A stretch of 64,000 bases of DNA from Rhizomicrobium electricum (GTDB lineage: Bacteria > Pseudomonadota > Alphaproteobacteria > Micropepsales > Micropepsaceae), in NCBI RefSeq assembly GCF_011762045.1, contig NZ_JAASQS010000006.1:62001-126000 (forward strand), given 5' to 3'. Shown here one piece after another: positions 27,232-37,077 of this stretch. Made by a program: the position numbers and the translations under genes. Every line of letters starts with the position of its first letter. Position 1 is the stretch's first letter. Under the pieces are notes generated by a model. That model was given only the letters and a program-made list of their open reading frames with translations. It made no database searches and was not told the origin of the DNA.

Positions 27232-28551
27232 ATGCGGCGGGACGACACGATTTTCGCGACGGCGAGCGCACCCGGCCGGGCCGGCGTGGCGGTCGTGCGG
27301 GTGTCGGGACCGGCGGCGCGCTTCGCGGTCCAGACCGTCAGCCGCAAAGCCCCGCCGCCGCCGCGCCGGGCGGCACTGAGGGCCTTGCGGTCCGGGGCCG
27401 GCGAGATTTTCGACCGCGGACTGGTGCTGTGGTTCCCGGCGCCCGACAGTTACACCGGCGAAGATGTGGCCGAGTTCCACATTCATGGCGGCCGGGCGGT
27501 GCTGGCAGCGCTGATCGAAGCCTTGGCGGCGATGCCGGGCTTGCGCGCGGCCGGTCCCGGCGAGTTCACCCGGCGCGGCGTCGAGAACGGCAAGCTCGAT
27601 CTCACCCAGGCCGAAGCGATTGCCGATCTCGTCGATGCCGAGACCGAAGCCCAGCGCCGCCAAGCCCTGCGGCAATATGACGGCGCCCTCGCCCGCTGCA
27701 GCGACGGCTGGCGCACGGACCTCACCAAGGCGCTGGCCTGGGCGGAAGCGGCGATCGATTTCTCCGACGAGGAACTGCCCGAAGAGGTGATGGCCGATGC
27801 GCGCCAGACCGCGGCGGTAGTGAAAGACGCGCTGATTGCGCAACTCGGTGATGCCCATCGCGGCGAGCTGGTGCGCGAAGGTCTGTTCGTGGCGGTGGTG
27901 GGCGCCCCCAACGCCGGCAAGAGTTCGCTGGTCAATGCCTTGGCCGGCCGCGACGTCGCCATCGTTTCGGAAACCGCCGGGACTACCCGCGACGTGATCG
28001 AAGTGCGCCTGAACCTCGGCGGCTATGCCGTAGTGCTGGCCGATACTGCCGGGCTGCGCGCGGCCGCCGACCATATCGAAGCCGAAGGCGTGCGCCGGGC
28101 GCTGCAGCGGGCCGAAACCGCCGACCTAGTGGTGCTGGTGAAGGATGGAAGTGCGCCTGATAACGCCCTGGATTATAACGATAAGTTAGACAGCAAAACT
28201 GTCCTAACTGTGTGGAACAAGGCGGATTTGCCGTGGCCGGCAGCGCAGCAAGGCCTAACGCTGTCGCTCCAAACCGGCGACGGCCTTCAAACGGTGGTGG
28301 ACGCCATCACGGCGGCGGCGCGGGACAAGCTGGAAGCCGGCGGCGAGGCCCCTCTCCTCACCCGCGCCCGGCATCGCGAAGCGCTGGAGGAAGCCGCGGC
28401 CGCTCTCGCCCGCGCCGAGACCCAGGACGCACCCGAGCTGTTCGCCGAAGACCTCCGCCTCGCCGTCCGCGCCATCGGCCGCATCACCGGCCGGGTCGAT
28501 GTCGAAGACCTGCTGGACGTGATCTTCCGGGACTTCTGCATCGGCAAGTGA
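27232..28551 (+). CDS. mnmE: MnmE, tRNA modification GTPase
   Basis: 439 residues. The N-terminal formyl-THF-binding domain has TIFATASAPGRAGVAVVRVSG. The helical domain is interrupted by the G domain, with G1 GAPNAGKSS at residues 224-232, DTAGL and NKAD. The C-terminal CIGK carries the conserved Cys. With MnmG it installs the 5-(carboxymethyl)aminomethyl group on wobble uridine 34 of tRNAs. It begins the conserved set mnmE-mnmG-rsmG-parA-parB. A parS site lies just after its stop. Confidence 0.97.
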   Translation: MRRDDTIFATASAPGRAGVAVVRVSGPAARFAVQTVSRKAPPPPRRAALRALRSGAGEIFDRGLVLWFPAPDSYTGEDVAEFHIHGGRAVLAALIEALAAMPGLRAAGPGEFTRRGVENGKLDLTQAEAIADLVDAETEAQRRQALRQYDGALARCSDGWRTDLTKALAWAEAAIDFSDEELPEEVMADARQTAAVVKDALIAQLGDAHRGELVREGLFVAVVGAPNAGKSSLVNALAGRDVAIVSETAGTTRDVIEVRLNLGGYAVVLADTAGLRAAADHIEAEGVRRALQRAETADLVVLVKDGSAPDNALDYNDKLDSKTVLTVWNKADLPWPAAQQGLTLSLQTGDGLQTVVDAITAAARDKLEAGGEAPLLTRARHREALEEAAAALARAETQDAPELFAEDLRLAVRAIGRITGRVDVEDLLDVIFRDFCIGK

Positions 28552-28556
28552 AGTGG

Positions 28557-28572
28557 CGTTTCACGTGAAACA
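28557..28572. promoter_or_regulatory. parS centromere site 1
   Basis: CGTTTCACGTGAAACA matches the 16-base ParB box TGTTTCACGTGAAACA at 15 positions, with a perfect 14-base palindrome at 28558-28571. It lies between mnmE and mnmG, about 3.4 kb from parB. Confidence 0.93.
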
Positions 28573-28630
28573 AGCCTGAATGATTCCTGAGACTTGCCCA
28601 CAGGGGCCCGGTCCCGTACTAGACCCGGCC

Positions 28631-30517
28631 ATGGGATACGACGTCATCGTGATCGGGGGTGGGCATGCCGGCTGTGAAGCCGCGGCGGCCTCCGCGCGCG
28701 CCGGCGCCAAGACCCTCCTCCTCACCCATCGCCGCGCCACCCTTGGCGAGATGAGCTGCAACCCCGCCATCGGCGGCGTCGGCAAAGGCCACCTCGTCCG
28801 CGAGATCGATACCGCCGACGGGCTGATGGGCCGGGTGGCCGATGCAGCCGGGATCCAGTTCCGCATCCTCAACCGCCGCAAAGGTCCGGCCGTCCGCGGG
28901 CCGCGGGCCCAGGCCGACCGCGCCTTATATAGAAGTGCGATGCAGGCCGCCCTCGCCGCCACCGCCAATCTCGATATTCGGGAGGCGGCGGCCGAAGATC
29001 TGGTTCTCAAGGACGGCCGGGTCGTCGCGGTGGTGACCTCCGATGGCGATACCCTCCCCGCCGGGGCCGTGGTTCTCACCACCGGGACCTTCCTGAAGGG
29101 TCTGATCCACTGCGGCACTCTCACCTTTCCGGCCGGCCGCGCCATTGCCGGCAAAGCGGGCTTCGATCAAGACGGCACCGAAAAACCCTCGGTCGGTCTC
29201 TCCGATACTCTGCACGGCATCGGCTTCAAGATGGGCCGCCTCAAGACCGGCACTCCGCCCCGTCTCGATGGGACTTCCATCGATTGGCCGAGCCTGGAGG
29301 TGCAGCACGGGGACGATCCGCCCTCGCCGTTCTCCTTTCTGACCCGGACGGTCCCCAATCCGCAGGTCGTCTGCCATATCACCCGCACCACCGAGGCCAC
29401 CCACGAGGTCATCCGGTCCAATCTGGATCGCGCACCCCTCTATTCGGGCCAAATCCACGGCCGCGGACCCCGCTATTGCCCCTCGATCGAGGACAAGGTC
29501 GTCCGCTTTGCCCATCGGGCCAGCCACCAGATCTTCCTCGAGCCCGAAGGTCTCGATGACGACACCATTTATCCCAACGGGATCTCGACCTCGCTGCCGG
29601 AAGACGTCCAGCACGCGCTGTTGAAGACCATTCCGGGTCTTGAAAAGGTCCGGGTCCTGAGGCCGGGTTATGCCATCGAGTACGACTATGTCGATCCGCG
29701 CGAGCTGAAGCCTTCGCTGGAGACCAAACGGGTGTCCGGACTGTTCTTCGCCGGTCAGATCAACGGCACCACCGGCTATGAAGAAGCCGCCGCCCAGGGT
29801 TTGATGGCCGGATTGAATGCGGCCAGGGCCGTTTCGGGGTCGGACGCGGTCGTTCTGGACCGGGCCTCAGCCTATATCGGGGTCCTGATCGACGATCTCG
29901 TCACCAAAGGGGTCACCGAGCCGTACCGGATGTTCACCTCACGGGCCGAATACCGGCTGACCTTGCGGGCCGACAATGCCGATCAGCGGCTGACGCCGGT
30001 GTTCGAAACGGCCGGATGCGTCGGTTCGGAGCGGTCGCAGGTGTTCGCGAGCAAGATGGCGAGCCTGGGCGAGGCGAGGGGGGTGATGGAAGGGCTGTCG
30101 CTGACCCCCAACCAGGCCCAGAAGTATGGCATCGCGGTTCGTCTCGATGGCACGCGGCGCACGGCGCATGACCTCCTCAGTCTTCCGGGGGTCGATTTCC
30201 ACGCTCTGACCGCGATCTGGCCGGAACTCGGCCGGTTCGGCGGTGAAATCGCCGAGCAATTGGAAATCGATGCCCAATATGCCGGGTATCTCGACCGTCA
30301 GGAGGCCGATATCGCGGCCTTCAAGCGGGACGAGGCACTGGCGCTGCCGGAAAGTCTCGATTACGGCCAGGTCTGCGGACTGTCGACCGAAGTCCGCCAG
30401 AAGCTGACCAACATCCGGCCGGCCACGCTGGGGCAGGCGTCCCGGATCGACGGCGTGACCCCGGCGGCGCTGACGCTGGTCCTGGCCCATGTGAAGGCGA
30501 AATCCCATGCTGCCTGA
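28631..30517 (+). CDS. mnmG: MnmG (GidA), tRNA uridine 34 modification enzyme
   Basis: 628 residues from ATG 28631; an ATG at 28580 would add 17 residues, and neither has a clear ribosome site. The FAD-binding GGGHAG is at residues 9-14. [45 protein letters not shown] and [13 protein letters not shown] are hallmark segments. It works as a heterotetramer with MnmE. The stop overlaps the rsmG start by 11 bases. Confidence 0.97.
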   Translation: MGYDVIVIGGGHAGCEAAAASARAGAKTLLLTHRRATLGEMSCNPAIGGVGKGHLVREIDTADGLMGRVADAAGIQFRILNRRKGPAVRGPRAQADRALYRSAMQAALAATANLDIREAAAEDLVLKDGRVVAVVTSDGDTLPAGAVVLTTGTFLKGLIHCGTLTFPAGRAIAGKAGFDQDGTEKPSVGLSDTLHGIGFKMGRLKTGTPPRLDGTSIDWPSLEVQHGDDPPSPFSFLTRTVPNPQVVCHITRTTEATHEVIRSNLDRAPLYSGQIHGRGPRYCPSIEDKVVRFAHRASHQIFLEPEGLDDDTIYPNGISTSLPEDVQHALLKTIPGLEKVRVLRPGYAIEYDYVDPRELKPSLETKRVSGLFFAGQINGTTGYEEAAAQGLMAGLNAARAVSGSDAVVLDRASAYIGVLIDDLVTKGVTEPYRMFTSRAEYRLTLRADNADQRLTPVFETAGCVGSERSQVFASKMASLGEARGVMEGLSLTPNQAQKYGIAVRLDGTRRTAHDLLSLPGVDFHALTAIWPELGRFGGEIAEQLEIDAQYAGYLDRQEADIAAFKRDEALALPESLDYGQVCGLSTEVRQKLTNIRPATLGQASRIDGVTPAALTLVLAHVKAKSHAA

Positions 30518-31136
30518 TGCGGCGTCGTTCGGACCCGAAGAATTCGCCGAAGCAACCGGCGTTTCACGTGAAACGCTGGACCAGCTTCAGGCCTACGCCG
30601 ATCTTCTCGCCGCCAGCCCCCATAATCTGGTCTCCGAAGCCAGTCTGAAGGAGGTCTGGCACCGCCATTTCCTCGACTGTGCCCAGCTCGTGCCGTTGAT
30701 CCCGCCGGAAGCCCGGACTTTGGCCGATCTCGGCAGCGGGGCCGGGTTTCCGGGACTGGTGCTGGCGATCCTGCTGCGCGAGCGGCTCAAGGTCAGCCTG
30801 TTCGAAGCGACCCATAAGAAGGCGGACTTCCTGGCCTCGGTGGCGGAGCGGGTCGGGGTAAAGGTCACCATCCGCAACGAGCGGATCGAAACCGCCAAGC
30901 CGCAGCGCTTCGACGTCATCACGGCGCGCGCCTTTGCGCCCTTGCCCGAACTTCTCGGCTATGCACAGAGATTGGCGGGACCCAAGACGATTTGCTTGTT
31001 TCTCAAAGGCCAGAGCCACACCGCCGAATTGACTGCAGCGGAACGGACCTGGAAGATGAATATCCGGAAACACCCAAGCCAAACCCATCCGCTTGGCGTG
31101 GTTCTGGAGATCCGGGATTTGATCCATGTCTCCTGA
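30507..31136 (+). CDS. rsmG: RsmG (GidB), 16S rRNA G527 methyltransferase
   Basis: 209 residues. The SAM-binding motif [13 protein letters not shown] lies near residues 70-82. SPHNLVSEA and [11 protein letters not shown] are family hallmarks. It methylates N7 of G527 in 16S rRNA; loss gives low-level streptomycin resistance in other bacteria. The codons for Val-Ser-Arg-Glu-Thr near residue 20 form a perfect parS palindrome. It overlaps mnmG by 11 bases and parA by 11 bases. Confidence 0.96.
   Translation: MLPDAASFGPEEFAEATGVSRETLDQLQAYADLLAASPHNLVSEASLKEVWHRHFLDCAQLVPLIPPEARTLADLGSGAGFPGLVLAILLRERLKVSLFEATHKKADFLASVAERVGVKVTIRNERIETAKPQRFDVITARAFAPLPELLGYAQRLAGPKTICLFLKGQSHTAELTAAERTWKMNIRKHPSQTHPLGVVLEIRDLIHVS
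30561..30574. promoter_or_regulatory. parS centromere site 2, inside rsmG
   Basis: A perfect GTTTCACGTGAAAC palindrome lies within the rsmG reading frame, about 2 kb from the first site. parS copies inside rsmG near the origin are known from other bacteria. Confidence 0.92.
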
Positions 31137-31950
31137 TAGCCCCGCCAAGAAACCGCGCGTCCTGGTGATTGCCAACCAGAAAGGCGGGGTCGGCAAGACC
31201 ACCACGGCGATCAATCTCGGCACCGCTTTGGCCGCGGTCGGCGAACCGACGCTGATCATCGACATCGATCCGCAAGGCAATGCCTCGACCGGCCTCGGCA
31301 TGGCGCGGGCCGAGCGCAAAGTGTCGATCTACGATGTTCTGACCGGGCAGGCGCCGCTGGCGGACGCCATCCATCCGACGCGGATTCCCAAGCTCTCCAT
31401 CGTGCCGGCGACGGTCGATCTGTCGGGCGCCGAACTCGAACTGATCGATGCCGAACGGCGCAATTACCGGCTCAAGGACGCGATCGAGGATTATTCCGTA
31501 CACGGACAATCTCCGTTTTCCTATGCGCTGATCGATTGCCCGCCGTCGCTGACGCTTCTGACGGTGAACGCGATGGTGGCGGCCGATGCGGTGGTGGTGC
31601 CGCTGCAATGCGAGTTTTTTGCGCTCGAAGGCCTGACCCAGCTCCTCAACACCATCGAGCTGGTGCGCGAGAATTTGAATGCCGATCTCGAGCTGCAAGG
31701 CATCGTGCTGACCATGTTCGACAAGCGCAACAAGCTGTCGGATCAGGTCGCGGCCGATGTGCGCGGGCATTTGGGCGACAAGGTCTACAACACCGTGATC
31801 CCGCGCAACGTGCGCATTTCCGAAGCGCCGAGCCACGGCCTGCCGGCCCTGGTCTATGATCTCAAATGCCCCGGCAGTCAGGCTTACATCAAGCTGGCCG
31901 GCGAACTGATCCAGCGCGAGCGCGTCCGGGCGATGGCCGCGGCAGAATAA
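31126..31950 (+). CDS. parA: ParA, chromosome partitioning ATPase
   Basis: 274 residues. The deviant Walker A KGGVGKTT spans residues 19-26, followed by DIDPQGNASTGLG and DCPPSLTLLTVNA, as in chromosomal ParA/Soj proteins. There is no N-terminal DNA-binding domain as in plasmid type Ia ParA. It forms ATP-dependent gradients that move ParB-parS complexes. It is followed 17 bases later by parB. Confidence 0.97.
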   Translation: MSPDSPAKKPRVLVIANQKGGVGKTTTAINLGTALAAVGEPTLIIDIDPQGNASTGLGMARAERKVSIYDVLTGQAPLADAIHPTRIPKLSIVPATVDLSGAELELIDAERRNYRLKDAIEDYSVHGQSPFSYALIDCPPSLTLLTVNAMVAADAVVVPLQCEFFALEGLTQLLNTIELVRENLNADLELQGIVLTMFDKRNKLSDQVAADVRGHLGDKVYNTVIPRNVRISEAPSHGLPALVYDLKCPGSQAYIKLAGELIQRERVRAMAAAE

Positions 31951-31967
31951 CGATGACGGAGAGTGAG

Positions 31968-32825
31968 ATGGCAGAAGACGTCCGCCCGCGTGGGCTTGGC
32001 CGGGGCTTGTCGGCCCTGATCGGGGAAGACGCGCCGCGCTCCGGCAACCGCGCCCCGCGCCAGGTGCCGACCGCCTTCCTGCGCCCCAACAAATTCCAGC
32101 CGCGCAAGACCTTCGTCGACGACGACCTCAACGACCTGATCACCTCGGTCAAGGACAAGGGCATTCTGCAGCCGCTGCTGGTCCGCCCGATTGCCGGCGA
32201 GCCGAACGCCTACGAGATCGTCGCGGGCGAACGGCGCTGGCGCGCCGCCCAGGCCGCCAAACTGCACGAAGTGCCGGTGATCGTGCGCGAGCTCACGGAC
32301 GGGCAGGCGCTCGAATTCGCCATCATCGAAAACGTCCAGCGCTCCGACCTCAACGCCATTGAAGAAGGGCTGGCCTATCAGGAGTTGATGGACCGGTTCT
32401 CCTACACCCAGGACCAGATGGCCGACGCCGTGGGCAAAAGCCGGCCACATATCGCCAATACCATCCGGCTGCTCAAGCTGCCGGAGTCGGTGCGGGTGCT
32501 GGTGCGGGACGGCAAGCTGGCGCCGAGCGCCGCGCGGACCCTGATCGGCGATCCCGATGCCGAAGCGCGGGCGCTCGAAATCGTCGCCGGCGGACTGAAT
32601 GTGCGTCAGGCCGAACAGCGTTCAAAAGAGAAAAAGCCGGGCAAGAAGGCCGCCGCCAAGCCGGCCGCGGAAGACCCCAACATCAAAGAGCTGGAAGTCA
32701 GCCTCGCCAACATCTTGGGGCTCAAAGTTCAGATTGTGGATAAAGGTGAGGCGGGCGAAGTCCGGATTCTCTATAAAACCCTGGAACAGCTCGACGATCT
32801 CATCCTGCGGTTGAAGAAGTACTGA
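31968..32825 (+). CDS. parB: ParB, chromosome partitioning CTPase/DNA-binding protein
   Basis: 285 residues from ATG 31968, preceded by GGAG at six bases; an upstream in-frame ATG at 31953 lacks a ribosome site. RGLGRGLSALIGE is the ParA-interacting N-terminus. The CTP-binding domain has GERRWRAA and ENVQRSDLN. The helix-turn-helix follows (QMADAVGKSRPHIANTIRLL), and the C-terminal dimer domain ends LDDLILRLKKY. It binds the parS sites at 28557 and 30561 and spreads as a CTP-driven clamp. Confidence 0.97.
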   Translation: MAEDVRPRGLGRGLSALIGEDAPRSGNRAPRQVPTAFLRPNKFQPRKTFVDDDLNDLITSVKDKGILQPLLVRPIAGEPNAYEIVAGERRWRAAQAAKLHEVPVIVRELTDGQALEFAIIENVQRSDLNAIEEGLAYQELMDRFSYTQDQMADAVGKSRPHIANTIRLLKLPESVRVLVRDGKLAPSAARTLIGDPDAEARALEIVAGGLNVRQAEQRSKEKKPGKKAAAKPAAEDPNIKELEVSLANILGLKVQIVDKGEAGEVRILYKTLEQLDDLILRLKKY

Positions 32826-32833
32826 TAACAGAC

Positions 32834-32842
32834 TTATCCACA
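32834..32842 (+). promoter_or_regulatory. Consensus DnaA box after parB
   Basis: TTATCCACA, a perfect 9-of-9 DnaA box, lies 9 bases after the parB stop. It is a single copy, so it is more likely a titration or regulatory site than an origin. Confidence 0.55.
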
Positions 32843-32884
32843 ACACAATATATAGGAATATGACGAGAACCTATATGTTGTGTT
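32842..32884. terminator. AT-rich inverted repeat between parB and hisA
   Basis: Arms of 15 bases (32842-32856 and 32870-32884) are complementary with one mismatch around a 13-base loop. The repeat lies between two convergent genes and includes the hisA stop. It may act as a bidirectional terminator, although it lacks GC pairs and a clear T-run. Confidence 0.5.
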
Positions 32885-33608
32885 CACTCTCGCAGAGCTT
32901 GAGCGCCATCGCCGGATTGATACGGCCGTCGTAAAGCGCGCGGCCGACCACCACCCCCTCGATATTGGGCTCGTTGACGGCAATCAGGTCTTCGATGTCG
33001 CCGATGGCCGAGACGCCGCCGGAGGCGATCACCGGAATGGATAGGGAACGCGCCAAAGCTGCCGTTGCGGCAACATTGACGCCGGTGAGCAGGCCGTCGC
33101 GATCGACGTCGGTATAGAGAACCGCCGCGACCCCGGCATCCTCGAAACGCTTGCCGAGATCGACCGGCGACAGGTCGGAGGTTTCGGCCCAGCCCTCGGT
33201 AGCGATCTTGCCGCCTTTGGCATCGGCGCCGACCACGATCTGCCCCGGAAAGGCGCGAGCCGCTTCCTTGACCAGCGCCGGATTGGTGAGCGCGACGGTC
33301 CCCAGGATGACGCGGGTGATCCCGGCCTCGAGCCAGGCGGCGATCCCCTTCATGTCGCGAATGCCGCCGCCGAGTTCGATCGGCAGATCGATGGCGGAGC
33401 GGATCGCGGCCACCGCCTCGGCATTGACCGAGCGGCCTTCGAAGGCGCCGTTGAGATCGACGCAGTGCAGCCATTGGAAGCCGGCGTCGGCAAAGCTTTT
33501 CGCCTGGGCGGCGGGATCGTCGTTGAACACCGTGGCGGTATTCATCAAGCCGCGCTGCAAGCGCACGCAGCGGCCGTCTTTGAGATCGATGGCGGGAAAC
33601 AGGATCAC
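32871..33608 (-). CDS. hisA: HisA, ProFAR isomerase
   Basis: 245 residues from a GTG at 33608 that overlaps the hisH stop (GTGA). The TIM barrel has the catalytic Asp8 in FPAIDLKDG, the phosphate-binding GGGIRD, VGADAK and YTDVDRDG with the second catalytic Asp, and a closing ASGGVSA. It isomerises ProFAR to PRFAR in histidine synthesis. The frame is open far upstream, but the GTG matches the family N-terminus. hisF, its usual partner downstream, is not in this window. Confidence 0.95.
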   Translation of the reverse strand: MILFPAIDLKDGRCVRLQRGLMNTATVFNDDPAAQAKSFADAGFQWLHCVDLNGAFEGRSVNAEAVAAIRSAIDLPIELGGGIRDMKGIAAWLEAGITRVILGTVALTNPALVKEAARAFPGQIVVGADAKGGKIATEGWAETSDLSPVDLGKRFEDAGVAAVLYTDVDRDGLLTGVNVAATAALARSLSIPVIASGGVSAIGDIEDLIAVNEPNIEGVVVGRALYDGRINPAMALKLCESEHNI

Positions 33609-34249
33609 GGCGTCCAGTCCAGGAAATTGCCAAGGAATGTCAGGCCCAAAGCCTGGCTTTTCTCGGGATGAAACTGGGTGCCGACGATATTGTCGCGGCC
33701 GATCACCGCCGCCACGACGCCGCCGTACTCGGTGGTGGCGAGAAGATGGGCCTTGTCGGCCGGCTTGTAGCAATAGGAATGGACGAAATAAGCGTGCGCG
33801 CCACCTTCGAGATCGGCAAACAGCGGATGCTTTTTGACGAAGCGCAGCTCGTTCCAGCCCATATGCGGGATTTTGAGCGCCGGATCGGCGGGGGTGAGGC
33901 GCACGACTTCGCCGGGAACCCAGCTTAACCCTTTGTGATCGCCGAACTCGCGGCCGACCGAGGCGAGGAGCTGCATGCCGACGCAGATGCCCAGAAACGG
34001 CGTCCGCTTGACCAGCACCGCCTCGCGCAAGGCTTCGACCATGCCGGGAAGCCGGGTGAGCCCGCCCATGCAGTCGGCAAACGCTCCGACGCCGGGCAGC
34101 ACGATGCGTCCCGCTTCGGCCGCCACCGCCGGATCGGAGGTCACCACCACCTGCCGGTCGAGCCCGCGTTCCTGCGCCGCCCGCGCCAGCGCTTTTTCCG
34201 CCGACCTGAGGTTTCCGGAGCCGTAATCGATGAGGGCAACAAGCGACAT
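33605..34249 (-). CDS. hisH: HisH, imidazole glycerol phosphate synthase glutaminase subunit
   Basis: 214 residues from ATG 34249, six bases after AAGGGA; an ATG two codons earlier abuts the site and is less likely. This class I glutamine amidotransferase has nucleophile Cys89 in GICVGMQLL and His194 and Glu196 in [14 protein letters not shown] at the N-terminus and PHMGWNEL are HisH-specific. It supplies ammonia to HisF. Coupled with hisA by a 4-base overlap. Confidence 0.96.
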   Translation of the reverse strand: MSLVALIDYGSGNLRSAEKALARAAQERGLDRQVVVTSDPAVAAEAGRIVLPGVGAFADCMGGLTRLPGMVEALREAVLVKRTPFLGICVGMQLLASVGREFGDHKGLSWVPGEVVRLTPADPALKIPHMGWNELRFVKKHPLFADLEGGAHAYFVHSYCYKPADKAHLLATTEYGGVVAAVIGRDNIVGTQFHPEKSQALGLTFLGNFLDWTP

Positions 34250-34350
34250 GGACATTCCCTTTACGGGCGTTCCTTAGCCCAATCCGCCGCCGGGACCAAC
34301 TGCGCGGTTTGGCCGAGGGAGGGGCAAGCACCATCCAAAACCGTGTAGAA

Positions 34351-34372
34351 TTACGCTTGACGTAACGCGTAA
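34351..34372 (+). promoter_or_regulatory. Palindromic operator/promoter of the HigBA pair
   Basis: TTACGC (34351-34356) and GCGTAA (34367-34372) form an inverted repeat overlapping a likely -35 hexamer TTGACG (34357-34362). It lies 20 bases before the toxin start, as expected for antitoxin autorepression. Confidence 0.55.
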
Positions 34373-34392
34373 CGAATGACACACTCCCGGCC

Positions 34393-34677
34393 ATGATCCT
34401 GGGCTATGGGGACGCCCGGACCGAGAGGTTCGCGCGAGGGGAACGGGTCAAGGCGTTCGAGCCATTCCGGCGCAGAGCCGAAATGGTGCTGGACCGGCTC
34501 GATATGGCGACATGTCTTGCCGATATCGCCGCGTTCCCCGGCCATCATCTGGAGAAGCTGGGTGGGGATCGCAAAGGCCAATGGAGTGTCAGGATCAACG
34601 ACCAGTGGCGCATCTGTTTCCTCTGGGACGGCGGCGCTCCTGGTCCAAGCGGCGTTGAGATCGTCGATTACCATTGA
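34393..34677 (+). CDS. higB: HigB/RelE-superfamily toxin
   Basis: 94 residues of the plasmid-maintenance-killer group. The core block [19 protein letters not shown] is typical of HigB toxins, with the basic residues that contact mRNA in the ribosomal A site, and the protein ends with a VEIVDYH strand. It precedes the antitoxin by 8 bases, the toxin-first order of higBA. Probably a ribosome-dependent mRNA interferase. Confidence 0.92.
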   Translation: MILGYGDARTERFARGERVKAFEPFRRRAEMVLDRLDMATCLADIAAFPGHHLEKLGGDRKGQWSVRINDQWRICFLWDGGAPGPSGVEIVDYH

Positions 34678-34685
34678 GGTGTGAT

Positions 34686-34973
34686 ATGGCGCGTACCCCG
34701 ATCCATCCCGGCGAACATCTGGCGGAAGCCCTGGCCGAAACTGGACTCTCGGCAGCGGAGTTCGCCCGCCAGATCAACGTCCCGACCAACCGCGTCACTG
34801 GCATCCTGAACGGCCAGCGCGCCATTTCCGCCGACACCGCCTTACGCCTCGGCCATTGGTTCGGCATGAGCGCCGAGTTCTGGCTCAATTTGCAGAAACT
34901 GTATGAACTGCGGCTGGCGGAGCAGGAGAAGGGCGAAGAGATCAGGAAACTGCCGAAGAGACGGGCGGCATGA
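34686..34973 (+). CDS. higA: HigA-family XRE antitoxin
   Basis: 95 residues from ATG 34686, preceded by GAGGTG; a TTG at 34674 would extend it. RTPIHPGEHLAEALAE is the family N-terminus, followed by an XRE helix-turn-helix (about residues 18-60, AEFARQINVPTNRVTGILNG) and the WLNLQ motif. It neutralises the toxin and probably represses the operon through the palindrome at 34351-34372. The downstream 136 bases to lepA show no gene. Confidence 0.93.
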   Translation: MARTPIHPGEHLAEALAETGLSAAEFARQINVPTNRVTGILNGQRAISADTALRLGHWFGMSAEFWLNLQKLYELRLAEQEKGEEIRKLPKRRAA

Positions 34974-35109
34974 TAACCAGGCCTACGCGTCTCGACGCCG
35001 ATGACTATCCGAAATCCATTTGAATCGGCGCATCCGTCTCCGCTCGTGCGAGCAAAATGGAAGGACAAATGGGACGCCATTCCGGCCGAATGGGCCATGA
35101 CCGGCGTCC

Positions 35110-36912
35110 CTAATCCTGATCCATCTTCAGCGCGGCGATGAAGGCTTCCTGCGGGATGTCGACCTTGCCGAACTGGCGCATCTTCTTCTTGCCCTCTTTC
35201 TGCTTGTCGAGAAGCTTGCGCTTGCGGGTGATGTCGCCGCCGTAGCACTTAGCCGTCACGTCCTTGCGCAGGGCCGAGATGGTTTCGCGGGCAATGACCT
35301 TGCCGCCGATCGCCGCCTGGATCGGAATCTTGAACAGGTGGCGCGGGATCAGGTCCTTGAGCTTTTCGCACATGCCGCGGCCGCGCGATTCCGCCCGCTG
35401 GCGGTTGACGATCATCGACAAGGCATCGACCGGTTCTTCGTTGACCAGGATGCTCATCTTGACGAGATCGCCCTCGTGATAGCCTTCGAGGTGATAATCG
35501 AAGCTGGCGTAACCGCGGCTGACCGACTTGAGGCGGTCGTAGAAATCGAACACCACTTCGTTGAGCGGCAGCCGATAGATCACCATGGCGCGGTTACCGG
35601 CATAGGTGAGCTCGATCTGCTCGCCGCGGCGGTCCTGGCACAATTTCAGCACGGCGCCGAGATAATCGTCCGGCACCATCACGGTGGCGCGGATCCACGG
35701 CTCCTCGATTTTCTCGATCTTGGTCACTTCCGGCATGTCGGCCGGATTGTGCAGCTCGATCACTTCGCCGTCGGTCATGTGGATGCGATAGATCACGCTC
35801 GGCGCGGTGGCGATCAGTTCGAGATTGAATTCGCGTTCCAGCCGTTCCTCGATGATTTCGAGGTGCAACAGACCGAGGAAGCCGCAGCGGAAACCGAAAC
35901 CGAGCGCGGCGCTGGTCTCCATTTCATAGGTGAAGCTGGCGTCGTTGAGATGCAGCCTCGACAGCGCGCTGCGCAAATCCTCGAACTGGGCCGCGTCGAC
36001 CGGGAACAGGCCGCAGAACACCACTTGCTGCGCCGGCTTGAAGCCCGGCAGCGCCTCGTCGGCGGGCTTCTTGTCGTCGGTGATGGTGTCGCCGATATGG
36101 GTGTCGGCCACTTCCTTGATCTGGGCGGTGATGAAGCCGACTTCGCCCGGTCCGAGGTTGTCGGTCAAAACCTGCTTGGGCGTGAAATAGCCGACGCGCT
36201 CGACCTGATAGGCGGCGCCGGACGCCATCATGCGGATCTTCTGGCCTTTGTTCAGTTCGCCGTCGATCACGCGCACCAGAACCACCACGCCGAGATAGGC
36301 GTCGTACCAGGAATCGATCAGCAGGGCCTTGAGCGGCGCGCCGATCTTGCCTTTGGGCGCCGGCAGGCGGGTGACGACACCTTCCAGCACCGCCTCGATG
36401 TTGAGGCCGGTCTTGGCCGAGATCGCAATGGCGTCGGAAGCGTCGATGCCGATCACGTCTTCGATCTGCTGCTTGACCCGGTCGGGCTCGGCGGCGGGCA
36501 GGTCGACTTTGTTGAGCACCGGCACGATCTCGAGATTCATGTCGATGGCCTGATAGACGTTGGCCAGGGTCTGGGCCTCGACGCCTTGGGAGGCGTCCAC
36601 GACCAGAAGAGCGCCTTCGCAGGCCGCCAGGCACCGGCTGACTTCATAGGCGAAGTCGACATGGCCGGGCGTGTCCATCAGGTTGAGGGTGTAGGTCTCG
36701 CCGTTCTTGGCCTTGTATTCGAGGCGGACGGTCTGGGCCTTGATGGTGATGCCGCGCTCGCGCTCGATCTCCATGTTGTCGAGCACCTGGTCCTTCATTT
36801 CACGGGTGGTGAGCCCGCCGGTGAACTGGATCAGGCGGTCGGCCAGGGTCGACTTGCCGTGATCGATATGGGCCACGATGGAGAAATTGCGGATGTGTGC
36901 GAGGTCGGTCAT
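35110..36912 (-). CDS. lepA: LepA/EF4, ribosome back-translocation GTPase
   Basis: 600 residues, the usual length. G1 AHIDHGKST spans residues 14-22; DTPGHVDF and NKVDLP follow. The long C-terminal LepA-specific domain includes [14 protein letters not shown] and ends with lysine-rich sequence. It acts on stalled or misassembled ribosomes and in 30S biogenesis. It stands alone on the minus strand. The 165-base gap to the next plus-strand gene holds no evident gene. Confidence 0.97.
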   Translation of the reverse strand: MTDLAHIRNFSIVAHIDHGKSTLADRLIQFTGGLTTREMKDQVLDNMEIERERGITIKAQTVRLEYKAKNGETYTLNLMDTPGHVDFAYEVSRCLAACEGALLVVDASQGVEAQTLANVYQAIDMNLEIVPVLNKVDLPAAEPDRVKQQIEDVIGIDASDAIAISAKTGLNIEAVLEGVVTRLPAPKGKIGAPLKALLIDSWYDAYLGVVVLVRVIDGELNKGQKIRMMASGAAYQVERVGYFTPKQVLTDNLGPGEVGFITAQIKEVADTHIGDTITDDKKPADEALPGFKPAQQVVFCGLFPVDAAQFEDLRSALSRLHLNDASFTYEMETSAALGFGFRCGFLGLLHLEIIEERLEREFNLELIATAPSVIYRIHMTDGEVIELHNPADMPEVTKIEKIEEPWIRATVMVPDDYLGAVLKLCQDRRGEQIELTYAGNRAMVIYRLPLNEVVFDFYDRLKSVSRGYASFDYHLEGYHEGDLVKMSILVNEEPVDALSMIVNRQRAESRGRGMCEKLKDLIPRHLFKIPIQAAIGGKVIARETISALRKDVTAKCYGGDITRKRKLLDKQKEGKKKMRQFGKVDIPQEAFIAALKMDQD

Positions 36913-37077
36913 CGAAACTCTTTAATTGGGGCCCGTGCGGAGGCCGAGATCGGCTTGCTACGCTGCTCGAGGCGAGGGCTAAATACCTGCGACTTACCAC
37001 CCTGTCGAGGCCGCGCAAAAAAGGCTAAGTTCCGCCGAAAAGGCGGGCCGGTTGCCGGGCCGTGCGGGAGGGGAGCC

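Noticed and set aside
35338-37077. Upstream extension of the secreted-protein frame opposite lepA
   Set aside because: It is antisense to lepA; the ATG at 37078 has a strong ribosome site and begins a signal peptide.
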